A DNA stretch of 64,000 nt from Limnobacter thiooxidans (lineage in GTDB: Bacteria; Pseudomonadota; Gammaproteobacteria; Burkholderiales; Burkholderiaceae_B), in NCBI RefSeq assembly GCF_036323495.1, contig NZ_AP028947.1, positions 3,286,001-3,350,000 on the forward strand. Direction: 5' to 3'. Positions 54,089 to 62,399 of the stretch are shown here, piece by piece. The notes beneath the pieces are model-generated. The model saw only the letters and a program-made list of their open reading frames with translations. It was not told where the DNA came from and searched no databases. A program made the translations under genes and the position numbers. Position 1 is the stretch's first letter. The number at the start of each line of letters is the position of its first letter.

Positions 54089-54775
54089 TCAATCCAGGCT
54101 CAACTGGTAGCCCTGACCGCGAATGGTGTGCAAGGTCAATGGCAACTTTTCACTGTGCAAGCCCAGTTTGTTGCGCAGGCTGCTCAAGTGCACATCAATG
54201 CTGCGGTCAAAACGCGCAAGGGGGCGACCCAACCCTTGCTCACTCAGCATGGCTTTGCTCACCACTTGCCCAGCATGACTTGCCAGCACTTCCAGCAAAT
54301 TGAATTCAGCACTGGTCAATTCCACCTCCTGCCCATGAAGCAACACTTTCCGTTTGGCGGGCTGGACTTCGAGAGGACCAAGGTTCAAAGCATCTTTGGG
54401 GTTCTTGCCTGAATCATTGGCCCGTCGCAAAATGGCCCGCACCCGGGCCACGATCTCGCGGGGCAGGCAGGGCTTGGGCACGTAATCATCGGCACCCAGC
54501 TCCAAACCCACAATGCGGTCGATATTGTCACCGCGTGCGGTCAACATCAACACCGGGGTGTTGTACTGCAGACGAATCTGCTTGAGTGTTTCCAGTCCGT
54601 TTTGCTGGGGCATCATCACATCCAGCACCACCAATTGAAAATTCCCATCAGCCAGCCTGCTTAAACCCTCCAGTGGGTTGGCACAATGCTCGGCTTCAAA
54701 GCCTTCGCCGCGCAAGTATTCGCACAGCATTTCGCCCAGCTCAATGTCGTCGTCAATGTGGAGTATTTTTGTCAT
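54089..54775 (-). CDS. OmpR-family response regulator, CpxR/RstA-like
   Basis: 228 residues. Receiver with acidic pair (HIDDDIELG), phosphorylated Asp in VVLDVMMPQQNGLET and Lys in DYVPKPCLP; C-terminal winged helix with LTSAEFNLLEVLASHAG, RFDRSIDVHLSSLRNKLG and IRGQGYQLS. It partners the kinase 4 bp downstream. A CpxR-type box lies in the divergent region toward the Spy/CpxP gene. Confidence 0.93.
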   Translation of the reverse strand: MTKILHIDDDIELGEMLCEYLRGEGFEAEHCANPLEGLSRLADGNFQLVVLDVMMPQQNGLETLKQIRLQYNTPVLMLTARGDNIDRIVGLELGADDYVPKPCLPREIVARVRAILRRANDSGKNPKDALNLGPLEVQPAKRKVLLHGQEVELTSAEFNLLEVLASHAGQVVSKAMLSEQGLGRPLARFDRSIDVHLSSLRNKLGLHSEKLPLTLHTIRGQGYQLSLD

Positions 54776-54825
54776 GACCTGATCTTACTAGCTGGCTACC
54801 AAGCTGCACATTGCCAGACCCCTGC

Positions 54826-54840
54826 TTTACCCATCTTTAC
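54826..54840. promoter_or_regulatory. CpxR-box-like tandem site
   Basis: TTTAC-CCATC-TTTAC, the reverse complement of the CpxR consensus GTAAA-N5-GTAAA. A third TTTAC lies at 54857-54861. It sits between the divergent regulator gene (ends its start at 54775) and the Spy/CpxP gene (54935). Confidence 0.65.
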
Positions 54841-54934
54841 ATGACCAGCATGCACGTTTACATGCCAGCTTTGCACAATGCAGTTGTGATGTCGTGATCC
54901 CACACATCGTGAAACAGAGCAACAGGAGCAAACC

Positions 54935-55438
54935 ATGAACATATCCCGATTGAGCATCCAGAAAATGATTGCCATCACTGCGCTGGCCATGGCCATTCCC
55001 ATGAGTGCACAGGCTGGCCACCACGAAGGAGGTGACAAAAAGCCGCATTCAGAAATGCGACGCCACCATCAGGGTGAAATGGGCATGCTGAAAAAACTCG
55101 ACCTTAGCGACGCGCAGCAAACCCGAATCGACCAGATCATGAAGCAACAGAAAGAAACAATGAAGGCCACCATGGCCGATCGCCGGTCACAACGCGACGA
55201 GATGAAGTCGCTTGTCGAGCAAGATGCCTTTGATGCTGCCAAAGCCGAACGTTTAATTGCCCAGCAACAGGACAGGGAACGGGCCAGCAAGATGAGCATG
55301 CTGCGAACCCAACACGAAATCTACAAGGTGTTGACCCCGGAGCAGCGCGAAAAAGCAAAAGTGATGCGTGCGCAGTGGAAGGAAAAAATGAGCGAGCGAC
55401 GCAGCAAAAACCGTGATGAAGCGGCCAAACCCCTGTAA
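54935..55438 (+). CDS. Spy/CpxP-family periplasmic chaperone
   Basis: 167 residues with a signal peptide cleaved after SAQA (about 27). The mature protein is highly charged and helical, with LDLSDAQQTRIDQIM and LTPEQREKAKVM, the paired LTxxQ motifs of Spy/CpxP. CpxP inhibits CpxA; Spy is an ATP-independent chaperone. Divergent from the two-component operon, with a CpxR-like box between them. His-rich segment (GHHEGGDKKPHSEMRRHHQ) may bind metal. Confidence 0.88.
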   Translation: MNISRLSIQKMIAITALAMAIPMSAQAGHHEGGDKKPHSEMRRHHQGEMGMLKKLDLSDAQQTRIDQIMKQQKETMKATMADRRSQRDEMKSLVEQDAFDAAKAERLIAQQQDRERASKMSMLRTQHEIYKVLTPEQREKAKVMRAQWKEKMSERRSKNRDEAAKPL

Positions 55439-55563
55439 GCCAAACAGAAATTTCGCCCCGCCGAACAGTGCCTGCTTTCTGTAGGTACTTTTCCGGCCAC
55501 CTTTTGAAGTATCCCAGTGGTCGCATTTTTGCCCCTATACTGTTTCAAAAAAAGGAGACAGTG

Positions 55564-56340
55564 ATGGGGCATCTTTTCATTCGTACCGTTGTGGCTTGCA
55601 CGTTAAGCGCAGCCAGCGCGTCTGTTTTTTCAGCCCCTCCGGGCTTGTTGATGACCTACAGCTTTGACAGTTTGTCTGGCAAATTTGGTCAACCTACAGA
55701 AACCAAGGCGAGATCATTCACCGTCGGTGCCACACTGGTGGGGGAAGGTTATAGAGCTTCCTTGTTTGTGCCCTACATTTCGCTGGAAGGCCCAGGTACC
55801 TTGGTGGCGGGCACGGTCACAGGAAACGCAGGCCCGGCACGTCGCAGTGAACAAGGGCTGGGCGACATGGTCGCCACCTACACCAAAGACTTGATCGGCG
55901 GCATTCAAACCAAGGGCTTTGCCTTGTCGGCAACTGGCTTGGTGAAAATTGCCACGGGCAACGAAGACAAAGGCCTAGGCACCGGCAAAACTGATTACGG
56001 CCTGCAGGCTGATTTGGCTTACCGCTTCAACAACGGGTTTGGGCTGACGGCTGTGATTGGGCGTCAGTATTACGGAGATACTCCCCAGCTGCGCTTGCAG
56101 AACGGTAACTACACTGCGGTTGGCGTGAACTTTCCACTGGGCAACTCCTTGTTCATCAACCTGAACACATCGGAAAGGGATGAACTTCTGGCGGGTTCAC
56201 CCAAACGGAAAGAACGCGCCATTTCTGCCGTATACGCCCTGAGTCCCACCACCGCACTTCAATTCGGCTACACAACGGGACAAAGTACCGCCAGCCCTGA
56301 TGACGTACTGTCCATCAGCTACGTTTCCCAGGTTGAATAA
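55564..56340 (+). CDS. Putative outer-membrane beta-barrel protein
   Basis: 258 residues from ATG 55564 with AGGAGA before it (a GTG at 55561 also in frame). Signal peptide cleaved near VFSA. Alternating strands such as FTVGATLVGEGYRASLFVPYISL, GLQADLAYRFNNGFGLTAVIGRQYYG and TTALQFGYTTGQ suggest a 10-12-strand barrel; it ends YVSQVE rather than in Phe. Function unknown. It follows the Spy/CpxP gene in the same direction and may be in the same regulon. Confidence 0.68.
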   Translation: MGHLFIRTVVACTLSAASASVFSAPPGLLMTYSFDSLSGKFGQPTETKARSFTVGATLVGEGYRASLFVPYISLEGPGTLVAGTVTGNAGPARRSEQGLGDMVATYTKDLIGGIQTKGFALSATGLVKIATGNEDKGLGTGKTDYGLQADLAYRFNNGFGLTAVIGRQYYGDTPQLRLQNGNYTAVGVNFPLGNSLFINLNTSERDELLAGSPKRKERAISAVYALSPTTALQFGYTTGQSTASPDDVLSISYVSQVE

Positions 56341-56467
56341 AAACCGTCAAGCTTGCGGGATCCAGGGTGAGCACTTGTGCAACCTTGATCCACCCGGATT
56401 CCCCCAAGTGGCACGCCCTGCTGCAACGCGATAAACTAGGCATCCTGTTTTCCAAGAAGCCGACACC

Positions 56468-57127
56468 GTGACCACCGACCTTTCGCACCTGCTTGACGCA
56501 AACCGCACCTGGGCCAGCGCCCAAATCGACAAGGACCCCGAATTTTTCAAACGCCTGGAAAACCAGCAATCACCGGAATACTTCTGGATCGGTTGCTCCG
56601 ACAGCCGCGTGCCCGCCAACACCATCGTGAATCTGCAACCGGGTGAAGTGTTTGTCCACCGCAATGTGGCCAACCAGGTTTTTCATGGTGACTTGAATGG
56701 GCAGTCTGCAACGCAGTTCGCAGTTGAAATCCTGAAGGTGAAACACATCATCGTGTGTGGACATTACGGTTGCTCCGGCGTGCGCATGGCCATGCGAGGC
56801 GATCGCATGGGTTTGGCCGACGCCTGGGTGCGCCCCATTCACCAGTTGGCCCGTCGGCACAACCTGCTCAGCAACGACTCGCCGCAAGAACAGCAGTACC
56901 TGAATCAACTGTGCGAATTGAATGTGATTGAACAGGTCAAACACCTGTGCGAAAGCACGATCATCGAGGACGCCTGGGAGCGCGGTCAGAACCTGACCGT
57001 GCATGGCTGGGTTTACAGCCTGAAAGATGGGCTGGTTCGAAACCTCCAGATTTCCATCTCCAGCCGCACTGACATGGACCAGATCTACACCAACTCGGTC
57101 AGTGCGCTGAAAAAGCGTTACAGCTGA
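56468..57127 (+). CDS. can: Beta-class carbonic anhydrase
   Basis: 219 residues from GTG 56468. Zinc ligands are in FWIGCSDSRVPANTI (Cys, Asp-Arg dyad) and IIVCGHYGCSGV (His, Cys). It interconverts carbon dioxide and bicarbonate in the cytoplasm, full length for the Can type. Stand-alone. Confidence 0.95.
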   Translation: MTTDLSHLLDANRTWASAQIDKDPEFFKRLENQQSPEYFWIGCSDSRVPANTIVNLQPGEVFVHRNVANQVFHGDLNGQSATQFAVEILKVKHIIVCGHYGCSGVRMAMRGDRMGLADAWVRPIHQLARRHNLLSNDSPQEQQYLNQLCELNVIEQVKHLCESTIIEDAWERGQNLTVHGWVYSLKDGLVRNLQISISSRTDMDQIYTNSVSALKKRYS

Positions 57128-57156
57128 TCAATTCTTGGTCTAGAATGGGGAATAAT

Positions 57157-57172
57157 TCAAGCGTTTGTTTGA
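57157..57172. promoter_or_regulatory. Operator-like palindrome before the 70-residue gene
   Basis: TCAAGCGTTTGTTTGA differs at one position from the reverse complement of the site at 62350-62365 and belongs to the TCAAACG-N2-CGTTTGA family. It lies 38 bp before the 57210 start. Confidence 0.5.
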
Positions 57173-57209
57173 ATTGTGCTTCATTTAAAAATTCTAGGAG
57201 ACGAATTAA

Positions 57210-57422
57210 ATGGCTTTCTCTACCCAATCCAAACTGGGCGATTTGCTGGAAAACGCTGAAACCGCAGCAATTCTTGAAAAACACATGCCTGGCATTTCTA
57301 CACACCCACAAATCGGCATGGGCAAAGGTTTCCCATTGGCTGTTGTGGCCAACTTCTCGGGTGGTTTGATCACTCCTGAGATGCTGGAAGCCGTGGACGC
57401 TGAATTCGCCGCACTGGGCTGA
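57210..57422 (+). CDS. Conserved small protein, C-terminal-tail-like domain
   Basis: 70 residues, with AGGAG before the ATG. The sequence LGDLLENAETAAILEKHMPG, HPQIGMGKGFPLAVVA and LITPEMLEAVDAEFAAL matches a short helical module that I recall at the C-terminus of some unrelated bacterial enzymes and as a stand-alone protein; no function is known to me. A TetR-type operator-like palindrome lies 38 bp upstream. The GNAT and TetR genes follow closely in the same direction. Confidence 0.7.
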   Translation: MAFSTQSKLGDLLENAETAAILEKHMPGISTHPQIGMGKGFPLAVVANFSGGLITPEMLEAVDAEFAALG

Positions 57423-57430
57423 TTGAATCA

Positions 57431-57853
57431 TTGATTCGAATCGACTGTTCCAGTTGGTTGATCAACGGCGAGTGGGCCAGTTCCATTCGCCGTTCTGTTT
57501 TTATCGAAGAACAGGGCATTGACGAGGCCGAGGAATGGGATGAACACGACGCATCTTCAGTTCATGCCGTGGCCTGGTGGGAAAACTCCCCGGTGGGAAC
57601 CGCCCGCCTGTTGCCCCAAGGAAAAATCGGCCGCATGGCAGTACTCCCTGAATTCAGAAGCCGGGGAATTGGCAAAGCACTGTTGCTTGCCCTGCTGAAT
57701 GTGGCACGACAACAAAACATGAAAACGTTGCGCCTGAGCGCGCAGCAACAGGCAATTGAATTTTACAGTCGACATGGTTTTGCGCCCGATGGGCCCGCCC
57801 ACATGGAAGTGGGCATTCCTCACCAGTGGATGGTGCTGAACCTGACAACATAA
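57431..57853 (+). CDS. GNAT-family N-acetyltransferase
   Basis: 140 residues. ElaA/YjcF-like GNAT fold: IRRSVFIEEQGIDEAEEWDEHD near the N-terminus, acetyl-CoA loop FRSRGIGKALLLALL and QAIEFYSRHGFAPDG. The start (TTG 57431) is uncertain because no ribosome site is evident; the frame allows only this or ATT 57422 near the previous stop. Substrate unknown. 8 bp after the small protein gene. Confidence 0.8.
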   Translation: MIRIDCSSWLINGEWASSIRRSVFIEEQGIDEAEEWDEHDASSVHAVAWWENSPVGTARLLPQGKIGRMAVLPEFRSRGIGKALLLALLNVARQQNMKTLRLSAQQQAIEFYSRHGFAPDGPAHMEVGIPHQWMVLNLTT

Positions 57854-57868
57854 AAAAAGGACTGGGCT

Positions 57869-58462
57869 GTGGCTAGAGTATTGAAAGAAGCAAAACACGA
57901 TGACGGTCGCCGTGGCGACATTGTTCGCGCAGCAGCCAAACTGTTTCGGGACAAAGGCTATGACGGGGCCAGCATGCGCGCAATTGCCAATGCAGTCGGC
58001 ATGCAATGCGGCAGCCCTTTCTACCATTTCGCCAGCAAGCAGGACATCCTCGTTGCAGTGGTTGAAGAAGGCCTGCGCCAAGGGCTTGAAAAGACGCGTG
58101 CCGTGGTCAAGCCAGGCCTGGCTGCCGACGTGCAGTTTCGTGCACTGGTGCGGGTTCACCTCAGTATTATTCTGGAAGATGGCAACGACTTCATTCCAGT
58201 GATGCTTTACAACTGGCGTTGTCTGGATGAAAACCACCAAAGGCGCCTGATTGCCACCAAAGATGAATACGACGCCATTTGGCAGAATGCCGTCAACAAC
58301 TTGCATGAAGCCGGCTTTCTGGGAAGCGATACCAAATTCGCACGCCTCATGGTGTTGGGTGCCATGAACTTCATGGTGACCTGGTACAAACCCAAAAAAG
58401 GCGACAACCTGGACACCCTGGCTGACAAGGTGGTGGCGTTCTTTCTGTCACAACACGCCTGA
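57869..58462 (+). CDS. TetR-family transcriptional regulator
   Basis: 197 residues from GTG 57869 with AAGGA before it. The helix-turn-helix reads GASMRAIANAVGMQCGSPFYHFASKQDILVAVV. The ligand domain is of KstR2/TetR_C type. It is the nearest candidate for the factor that reads the TCAAACG palindromes at 57157, 61258, 61356 and 62350, which is an inference. 15 bp after the GNAT gene and followed by a terminator. Confidence 0.88.
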   Translation: MARVLKEAKHDDGRRGDIVRAAAKLFRDKGYDGASMRAIANAVGMQCGSPFYHFASKQDILVAVVEEGLRQGLEKTRAVVKPGLAADVQFRALVRVHLSIILEDGNDFIPVMLYNWRCLDENHQRRLIATKDEYDAIWQNAVNNLHEAGFLGSDTKFARLMVLGAMNFMVTWYKPKKGDNLDTLADKVVAFFLSQHA

Positions 58463-58475
58463 AACTGGCCGTAAA

Positions 58476-58502
58476 AAAACCCCGGAACCAACCGGGGTTT
58501 GT
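58476..58502. terminator. Bidirectional rho-independent terminator
   Basis: ACCCCGG (58481-58487) pairs with CCGGGGT (58494-58500), flanked by an A run on the left and T on the right; it separates the TetR gene and the convergent Ala-rich gene. Confidence 0.8.
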
Positions 58503-58522
58503 AGGTCACTGCGCGACTTCGA

Positions 58523-59257
58523 TCAGCGCAACAAACCCGTCAGTGAAGCAGGTCGGGCCGCAATCAGGTTTTGAACCAAACCCGACGTTACAGCTGTGAT
58601 GGCCCCCAACTGCCCTGCATTCAACACACTGGCCGTTGCGCTCAAATTACCAGCCAGGGTGGCCGTCGCCAAGCCGGCCACATTCAAGGCACCACTTTGT
58701 GCTGCGCCGGCAGCCAAATTCAAGCCAGACGTCATATTGGCCACATTTTGTACCGTGCCCAGCACACCACCGGTCACGCCTTCAACAATTCCGCCAGCGG
58801 TTTGATACACACCATCCACCTTGTTCAACACCGTGCCCAGTTGTTCACCGCTGAGTGCCACCGACGCAGACAAGCCTGCACTGGCGCCCGCCTTGATACC
58901 CTTCCCAGCACTGGACATGCCTGCCGAGGCTTGCTCCACAGCCGTTTCAGGTGTGGGCATGGCTGGCGCTTCTGCCACAGGGGCAGGCTCAGAAACAGGG
59001 GAAGGCTGGGGTGCAACTTCGGGGGCAGGTTGCGGCGCAGCGGGCTGTTGAGCTGCCGGGGCTTGTTGGCGCTGGAACAGGCCCAGCTTCAGCTCGCCTG
59101 TGGCCTGGGCTTGCGCCGTGGCTTGCTGGCCAGAATGTGCCGCGGCAAACAGGGTGCCCCATCCATTCAAGGTAGCAATGTCAGACGCCTGTGCGGCCAT
59201 GGGCATGGCAAAGGTAGAGGCAATGGCAGCGGCGATGGAAATCTTGGTTACTTGCAT
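58523..59257 (-). CDS. Secreted Ala/Pro-rich protein of unknown function
   Basis: 244 residues from ATG 59257 (AGGAGA before it). Signal peptide cleaved after AAQA (about residue 24). A Pro/Ala/Gln linker (QQPAAPQPAPEVAPQPSPVS) at about residues 60-105 is followed by a Gly/Ala/Ser/Val-rich C-terminal part with repeated short hydrophobic stretches (TAGGIVEGVTGGVLG, ATLAGNLSATASVLNAG). No Cys. I do not recognise a family. It may sit in the outer envelope. No operon partner. Confidence 0.65.
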   Translation of the reverse strand: MQVTKISIAAAIASTFAMPMAAQASDIATLNGWGTLFAAAHSGQQATAQAQATGELKLGLFQRQQAPAAQQPAAPQPAPEVAPQPSPVSEPAPVAEAPAMPTPETAVEQASAGMSSAGKGIKAGASAGLSASVALSGEQLGTVLNKVDGVYQTAGGIVEGVTGGVLGTVQNVANMTSGLNLAAGAAQSGALNVAGLATATLAGNLSATASVLNAGQLGAITAVTSGLVQNLIAARPASLTGLLR

Positions 59258-59396
59258 GGTCTTTCTCCTGGTAAGTGGTGATGTAGGCGGCTTCAAAAAG
59301 CGCCTCACAAGATCACTTACGGAGACATCCTGTAAGAAAAAGATAACCAGCTAAGGGGTCCGCCCAAGGTGGTACCCCTCTCCATGCGGGTGAAGA

Positions 59397-61217
59397 TTAT
59401 TCACTAATTTTCATGTTGAGCAGAATTTGAGCCATGCCCTTGCCCAAAGGATCATTGCGCATGGAAGTCATGCCACCGCCATCCAGTGCTTCTTTCATAA
59501 CGAGATTGAAGGCCTGAACTTGAGGTAGCTCGAAAGTGTGAATTTCACCTTTCACCAAGTGGGCCAAGTAATGCGACACCCGTTCGGGACGCAACAGATG
59601 GCGCAACAAAGGCCAGTATTCGGCCTTGCGCGCCACAATACCTACGTTGCTTGTGTCGCCCTTGTCGCCGCTGCGTCCGTGGGCAATGGCAATGAGGGAT
59701 TTGCCCAGCAGTTCCTGCGGAATGACCACCGCCTGTGTTTGTGACTGTGCCTGTTCCGATTCGGCCAGTGCGGCAGAAGTTGCATTCGTCACTTCCACGC
59801 CAACCCTTCTTTGTGGCTCGATGTAATCCAGCATGTCGCCCCCCACCTGAACCTTGGGAGTTTGCAAGTGCTTGGGCACGAAACAACTGAACAGCTTCAC
59901 CAAAGGCGTCACATTGGGTCGCCCCATGCCAAAATTGCCACTGGTGCCCGGGGCGTAGCTGGTGCCTGCCGGGGCAATTTCGCGAGAAAATATTGACGCT
60001 GCCTTCTTGTCAGCATGGGTCACTGCAATGCGCAACATGGCCTCATGGCCCAAACGCACCGTTGCATGAGGGCCCAAATCGGTTTCGCTGCCAATCACCT
60101 CAATGGACGCGCTGCTGTAGTCTGCAAGCCCCTGCGCCTTGAACATGGCCCGCGTGCGCGTCAAAATGGCTTCGCCGGTGCGTTGTGCCTTCGCTTCGGC
60201 ATCAAACCCGACAATCGACAACATGCCGATGCACCGAAACCCCTCCGGGTAGGTGGCGCACACCTTGTACAAATCACTTGGCGCCTTGCCCTTGGCGCCC
60301 CGAATAATCACTCTGTTCTCGCCCGAGTTTTCAATCTGAACCGTGGTGAAGTCGCACACCACATCGGGCAATGCGTAATTTGCAGGGTCGTGAATTTCAT
60401 ACAACAGCTGTTCGGTGGCCACTGCGGTGTTGATCAGGCCGCCGGTGTTGTCGGGCTTGCTCAACTCGAAGCTGCCATCGGGCGACACATCCACGATGGG
60501 GTAACCGATATTGGCCCAGTCTGGCACTAGGTGCCAATCCGTGAACAAACCGCCAGTGGCCTGTGCTCCGCATTCCACAATGTGACCAGCCAGGCTGCCC
60601 TGCGCCAATTGATCCAGATCATCGACTTGCCATTTGTACTCGTGAATCAAGGCGCCAAGCACCATGGCACTGTCCACCACACGCCCGGTAATCACAATGT
60701 CCGCCCCACCTTCCAGCGCTGCCGCGATAGGAAAAGCACCCAGATAAGCGTTTGCGGTCAGGAAAAACGGGGGGGCAGCCCGCCCGGAATGCTGATCCGT
60801 CAGGGCCGCACCTTCTTTTCGCAATTGGCCGAGCGTCTGCGTGGCGTCGTCGCCACTGACCACACCAATGCGAATGGTCTGCCCAAGCTCCGCCATGGCC
60901 TTCTCCAGGGCGGCGGCGCAACTGGCCGGGTTCAATCCACCTGCATTGGCAATAATCTTGATTCCTCTGGCCTTGGCCACAGGCAGCGCCTTTTTCATCA
61001 GGTCAATGAAATCAAGCGCATAACCGTGTTCCGGGTTTTTCATGCGCATGCCCGCCATGATGGCCAAGGTCAATTCTGCAAGGTAATCATAGGTAATGTA
61101 TTGAATACCCGGCACGTCCAACAGTTGCGAGGTACCCAGGCTGCTGTCACCCCAAAAGCCGCAGGCCCCGCCAATTCGAATTTGTTTGCCGGAATTCTGT
61201 TTGCTTGTAGTATTCAT
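59397..61217 (-). CDS. atuA: AtuA-family (acyclic terpene utilization) protein, DUF1446
   Basis: 606 residues. N-terminal DUF1446 domain (GGACGFWGDSSLGTSQLLDVPGIQYITYDYLAELTLA opens it), and a C-terminal AtuA domain with AHGRSGDKGDTSNVGIVARK. AtuA is required in Pseudomonas for growth on citronellol and geraniol, with no reaction established. Palindromic operator 41 bp upstream. It is divergent from an SDR and a carboxyltransferase gene, consistent with an atu-like or related acyl-CoA locus. Confidence 0.88.
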   Translation of the reverse strand: MNTTSKQNSGKQIRIGGACGFWGDSSLGTSQLLDVPGIQYITYDYLAELTLAIMAGMRMKNPEHGYALDFIDLMKKALPVAKARGIKIIANAGGLNPASCAAALEKAMAELGQTIRIGVVSGDDATQTLGQLRKEGAALTDQHSGRAAPPFFLTANAYLGAFPIAAALEGGADIVITGRVVDSAMVLGALIHEYKWQVDDLDQLAQGSLAGHIVECGAQATGGLFTDWHLVPDWANIGYPIVDVSPDGSFELSKPDNTGGLINTAVATEQLLYEIHDPANYALPDVVCDFTTVQIENSGENRVIIRGAKGKAPSDLYKVCATYPEGFRCIGMLSIVGFDAEAKAQRTGEAILTRTRAMFKAQGLADYSSASIEVIGSETDLGPHATVRLGHEAMLRIAVTHADKKAASIFSREIAPAGTSYAPGTSGNFGMGRPNVTPLVKLFSCFVPKHLQTPKVQVGGDMLDYIEPQRRVGVEVTNATSAALAESEQAQSQTQAVVIPQELLGKSLIAIAHGRSGDKGDTSNVGIVARKAEYWPLLRHLLRPERVSHYLAHLVKGEIHTFELPQVQAFNLVMKEALDGGGMTSMRNDPLGKGMAQILLNMKISE

Positions 61218-61257
61218 TGCGCGCGGGGTGAAAGTAATAATGCGTCAATCTTATCAA

Positions 61258-61273
61258 TCAAACGTTCGTTTGA
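61258..61273. promoter_or_regulatory. TetR-type operator upstream of atuA-like gene
   Basis: TCAAACG-TT-CGTTTGA, perfect 7-bp arms. It lies 41 bp before the AtuA start. Confidence 0.8.
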
Positions 61274-61355
61274 ATACACCTGTGACATCATTCCATGTTC
61301 AATGCGCGCTTTGGTTGACATGGCCGCCGTAGTTGGTAACAATCCCATCATTAAT

Positions 61356-61371
61356 TCAAACGAACGTTTGA
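61356..61371. promoter_or_regulatory. TetR-type operator upstream of SDR gene
   Basis: TCAAACG-AA-CGTTTGA, the exact reverse complement of the site at 61258-61273, 98 bp away from it and 31 bp before the SDR start. Confidence 0.8.
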
Positions 61372-61401
61372 TTTTTAATTTTTTTACCAAAGGTCCTGTC
61401 C

Positions 61402-62310
61402 GTGAATTCTTTCCAATCTGTTTTCAAACCCGGCCTTTTTGCTGGCCAAACCATCGTGGTGACTGGAGGCGGTTCCGGTATTGGACGCTGTACGGCGCAC
61501 GAACTGGCCAGCTTGGGAGCAGACTTGGCCCTGGTGGGTCGCAAGATGGAAAAACTGGAAACAGTGAAAGCGGAAATTGAGAGCACCTGTTCCGTCAAAA
61601 TCAGCCTTCACAGTTGTGACATTCGCGAAGAGGACCGCGTCAAGGAAACCATCGCCGACATTCTTGTTGCGCACGGCAAAATTGATCACCTCATCAACAA
61701 TGCAGGCGGCCAGTTCCCCTCTCCCTTGAACATGATCAGCGGCAAGGGTTTTGAAACCGTGGTGCGCAATAACCTCACTGGCGGCTTCCTGGTGGCACGC
61801 GAGGTGTTCAACCAGCACATGATGCTGCAGCTGGGCAAAAAAGACATGTCGATCACCAACATCATTGCCGACATGTGGAATGGCATGCCCGGTATGGGTC
61901 ATTCTGGTGCCGCCCGCGCCGGCATGCTGAATTTTTCCGAAACTGCAGCCAATGAATGGGCTCCTGTCCGGGTCAATGCAGTGGCACCCGGCTTTATTGC
62001 ATCGAGTGGCATGGACACCTACCCCGAACCCATGAAGCAAACCATCATGCAGTTGGACAAAACTATTCCGCTGCAACGCCTTGGCCTTGAGGCCGAGGTA
62101 TCTGGCGCTTTGGTGTTTTTGTGCAGCCCCGCCGCCTCTTTCATTTCAGGCTCCTGCATTCGGATTGACGGCGCTGCGCCCAACGCGCGCCGCATCTGGC
62201 CGGTGGGCACCGGCAAGGCCAATCCGGCCTTCAACAGCTTTCATTTGGGTGGCGTGCCGGAAGTCATTCAAAGGCGGGATGCCGAGAGGGCCAGCAAGAA
62301 GGGCAACTAA
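61402..62310 (+). CDS. SDR-family oxidoreductase (AtuB/AtuG or peroxisomal enoyl reductase-like)
   Basis: 302 residues from GTG 61402 with AAAGG before it. Rossmann motif VTGGGSGIGR and NNAGG; the usual catalytic Tyr region reads GHSGAARAGMLNFSETAANEW, with Ser-Gly instead of Tyr in YxxxK, so the active site may be atypical (as in 2,4-dienoyl- or enoyl-CoA reductase-like SDRs). Located between two palindromic operators and facing away from AtuA; it may oxidise or reduce a branched acyl-CoA or terpenol. Confidence 0.82.
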   Translation: MNSFQSVFKPGLFAGQTIVVTGGGSGIGRCTAHELASLGADLALVGRKMEKLETVKAEIESTCSVKISLHSCDIREEDRVKETIADILVAHGKIDHLINNAGGQFPSPLNMISGKGFETVVRNNLTGGFLVAREVFNQHMMLQLGKKDMSITNIIADMWNGMPGMGHSGAARAGMLNFSETAANEWAPVRVNAVAPGFIASSGMDTYPEPMKQTIMQLDKTIPLQRLGLEAEVSGALVFLCSPAASFISGSCIRIDGAAPNARRIWPVGTGKANPAFNSFHLGGVPEVIQRRDAERASKKGN

Positions 62311-62349
62311 GCCTTCTTTTCTTGACAGCCACATTGAAAACACCCAAAA

Positions 62350-62365
62350 TCAAACAAACGTTTGA
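62350..62365. promoter_or_regulatory. TetR-type operator upstream of carboxyltransferase gene
   Basis: TCAAACAAACGTTTGA, one mismatch from the perfect site at 61356, 35 bp before the carboxyltransferase start. Confidence 0.7.
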
Positions 62366-62399
62366 TTTGTTGCATCACTAAAAAATTGACAAGTAACCA

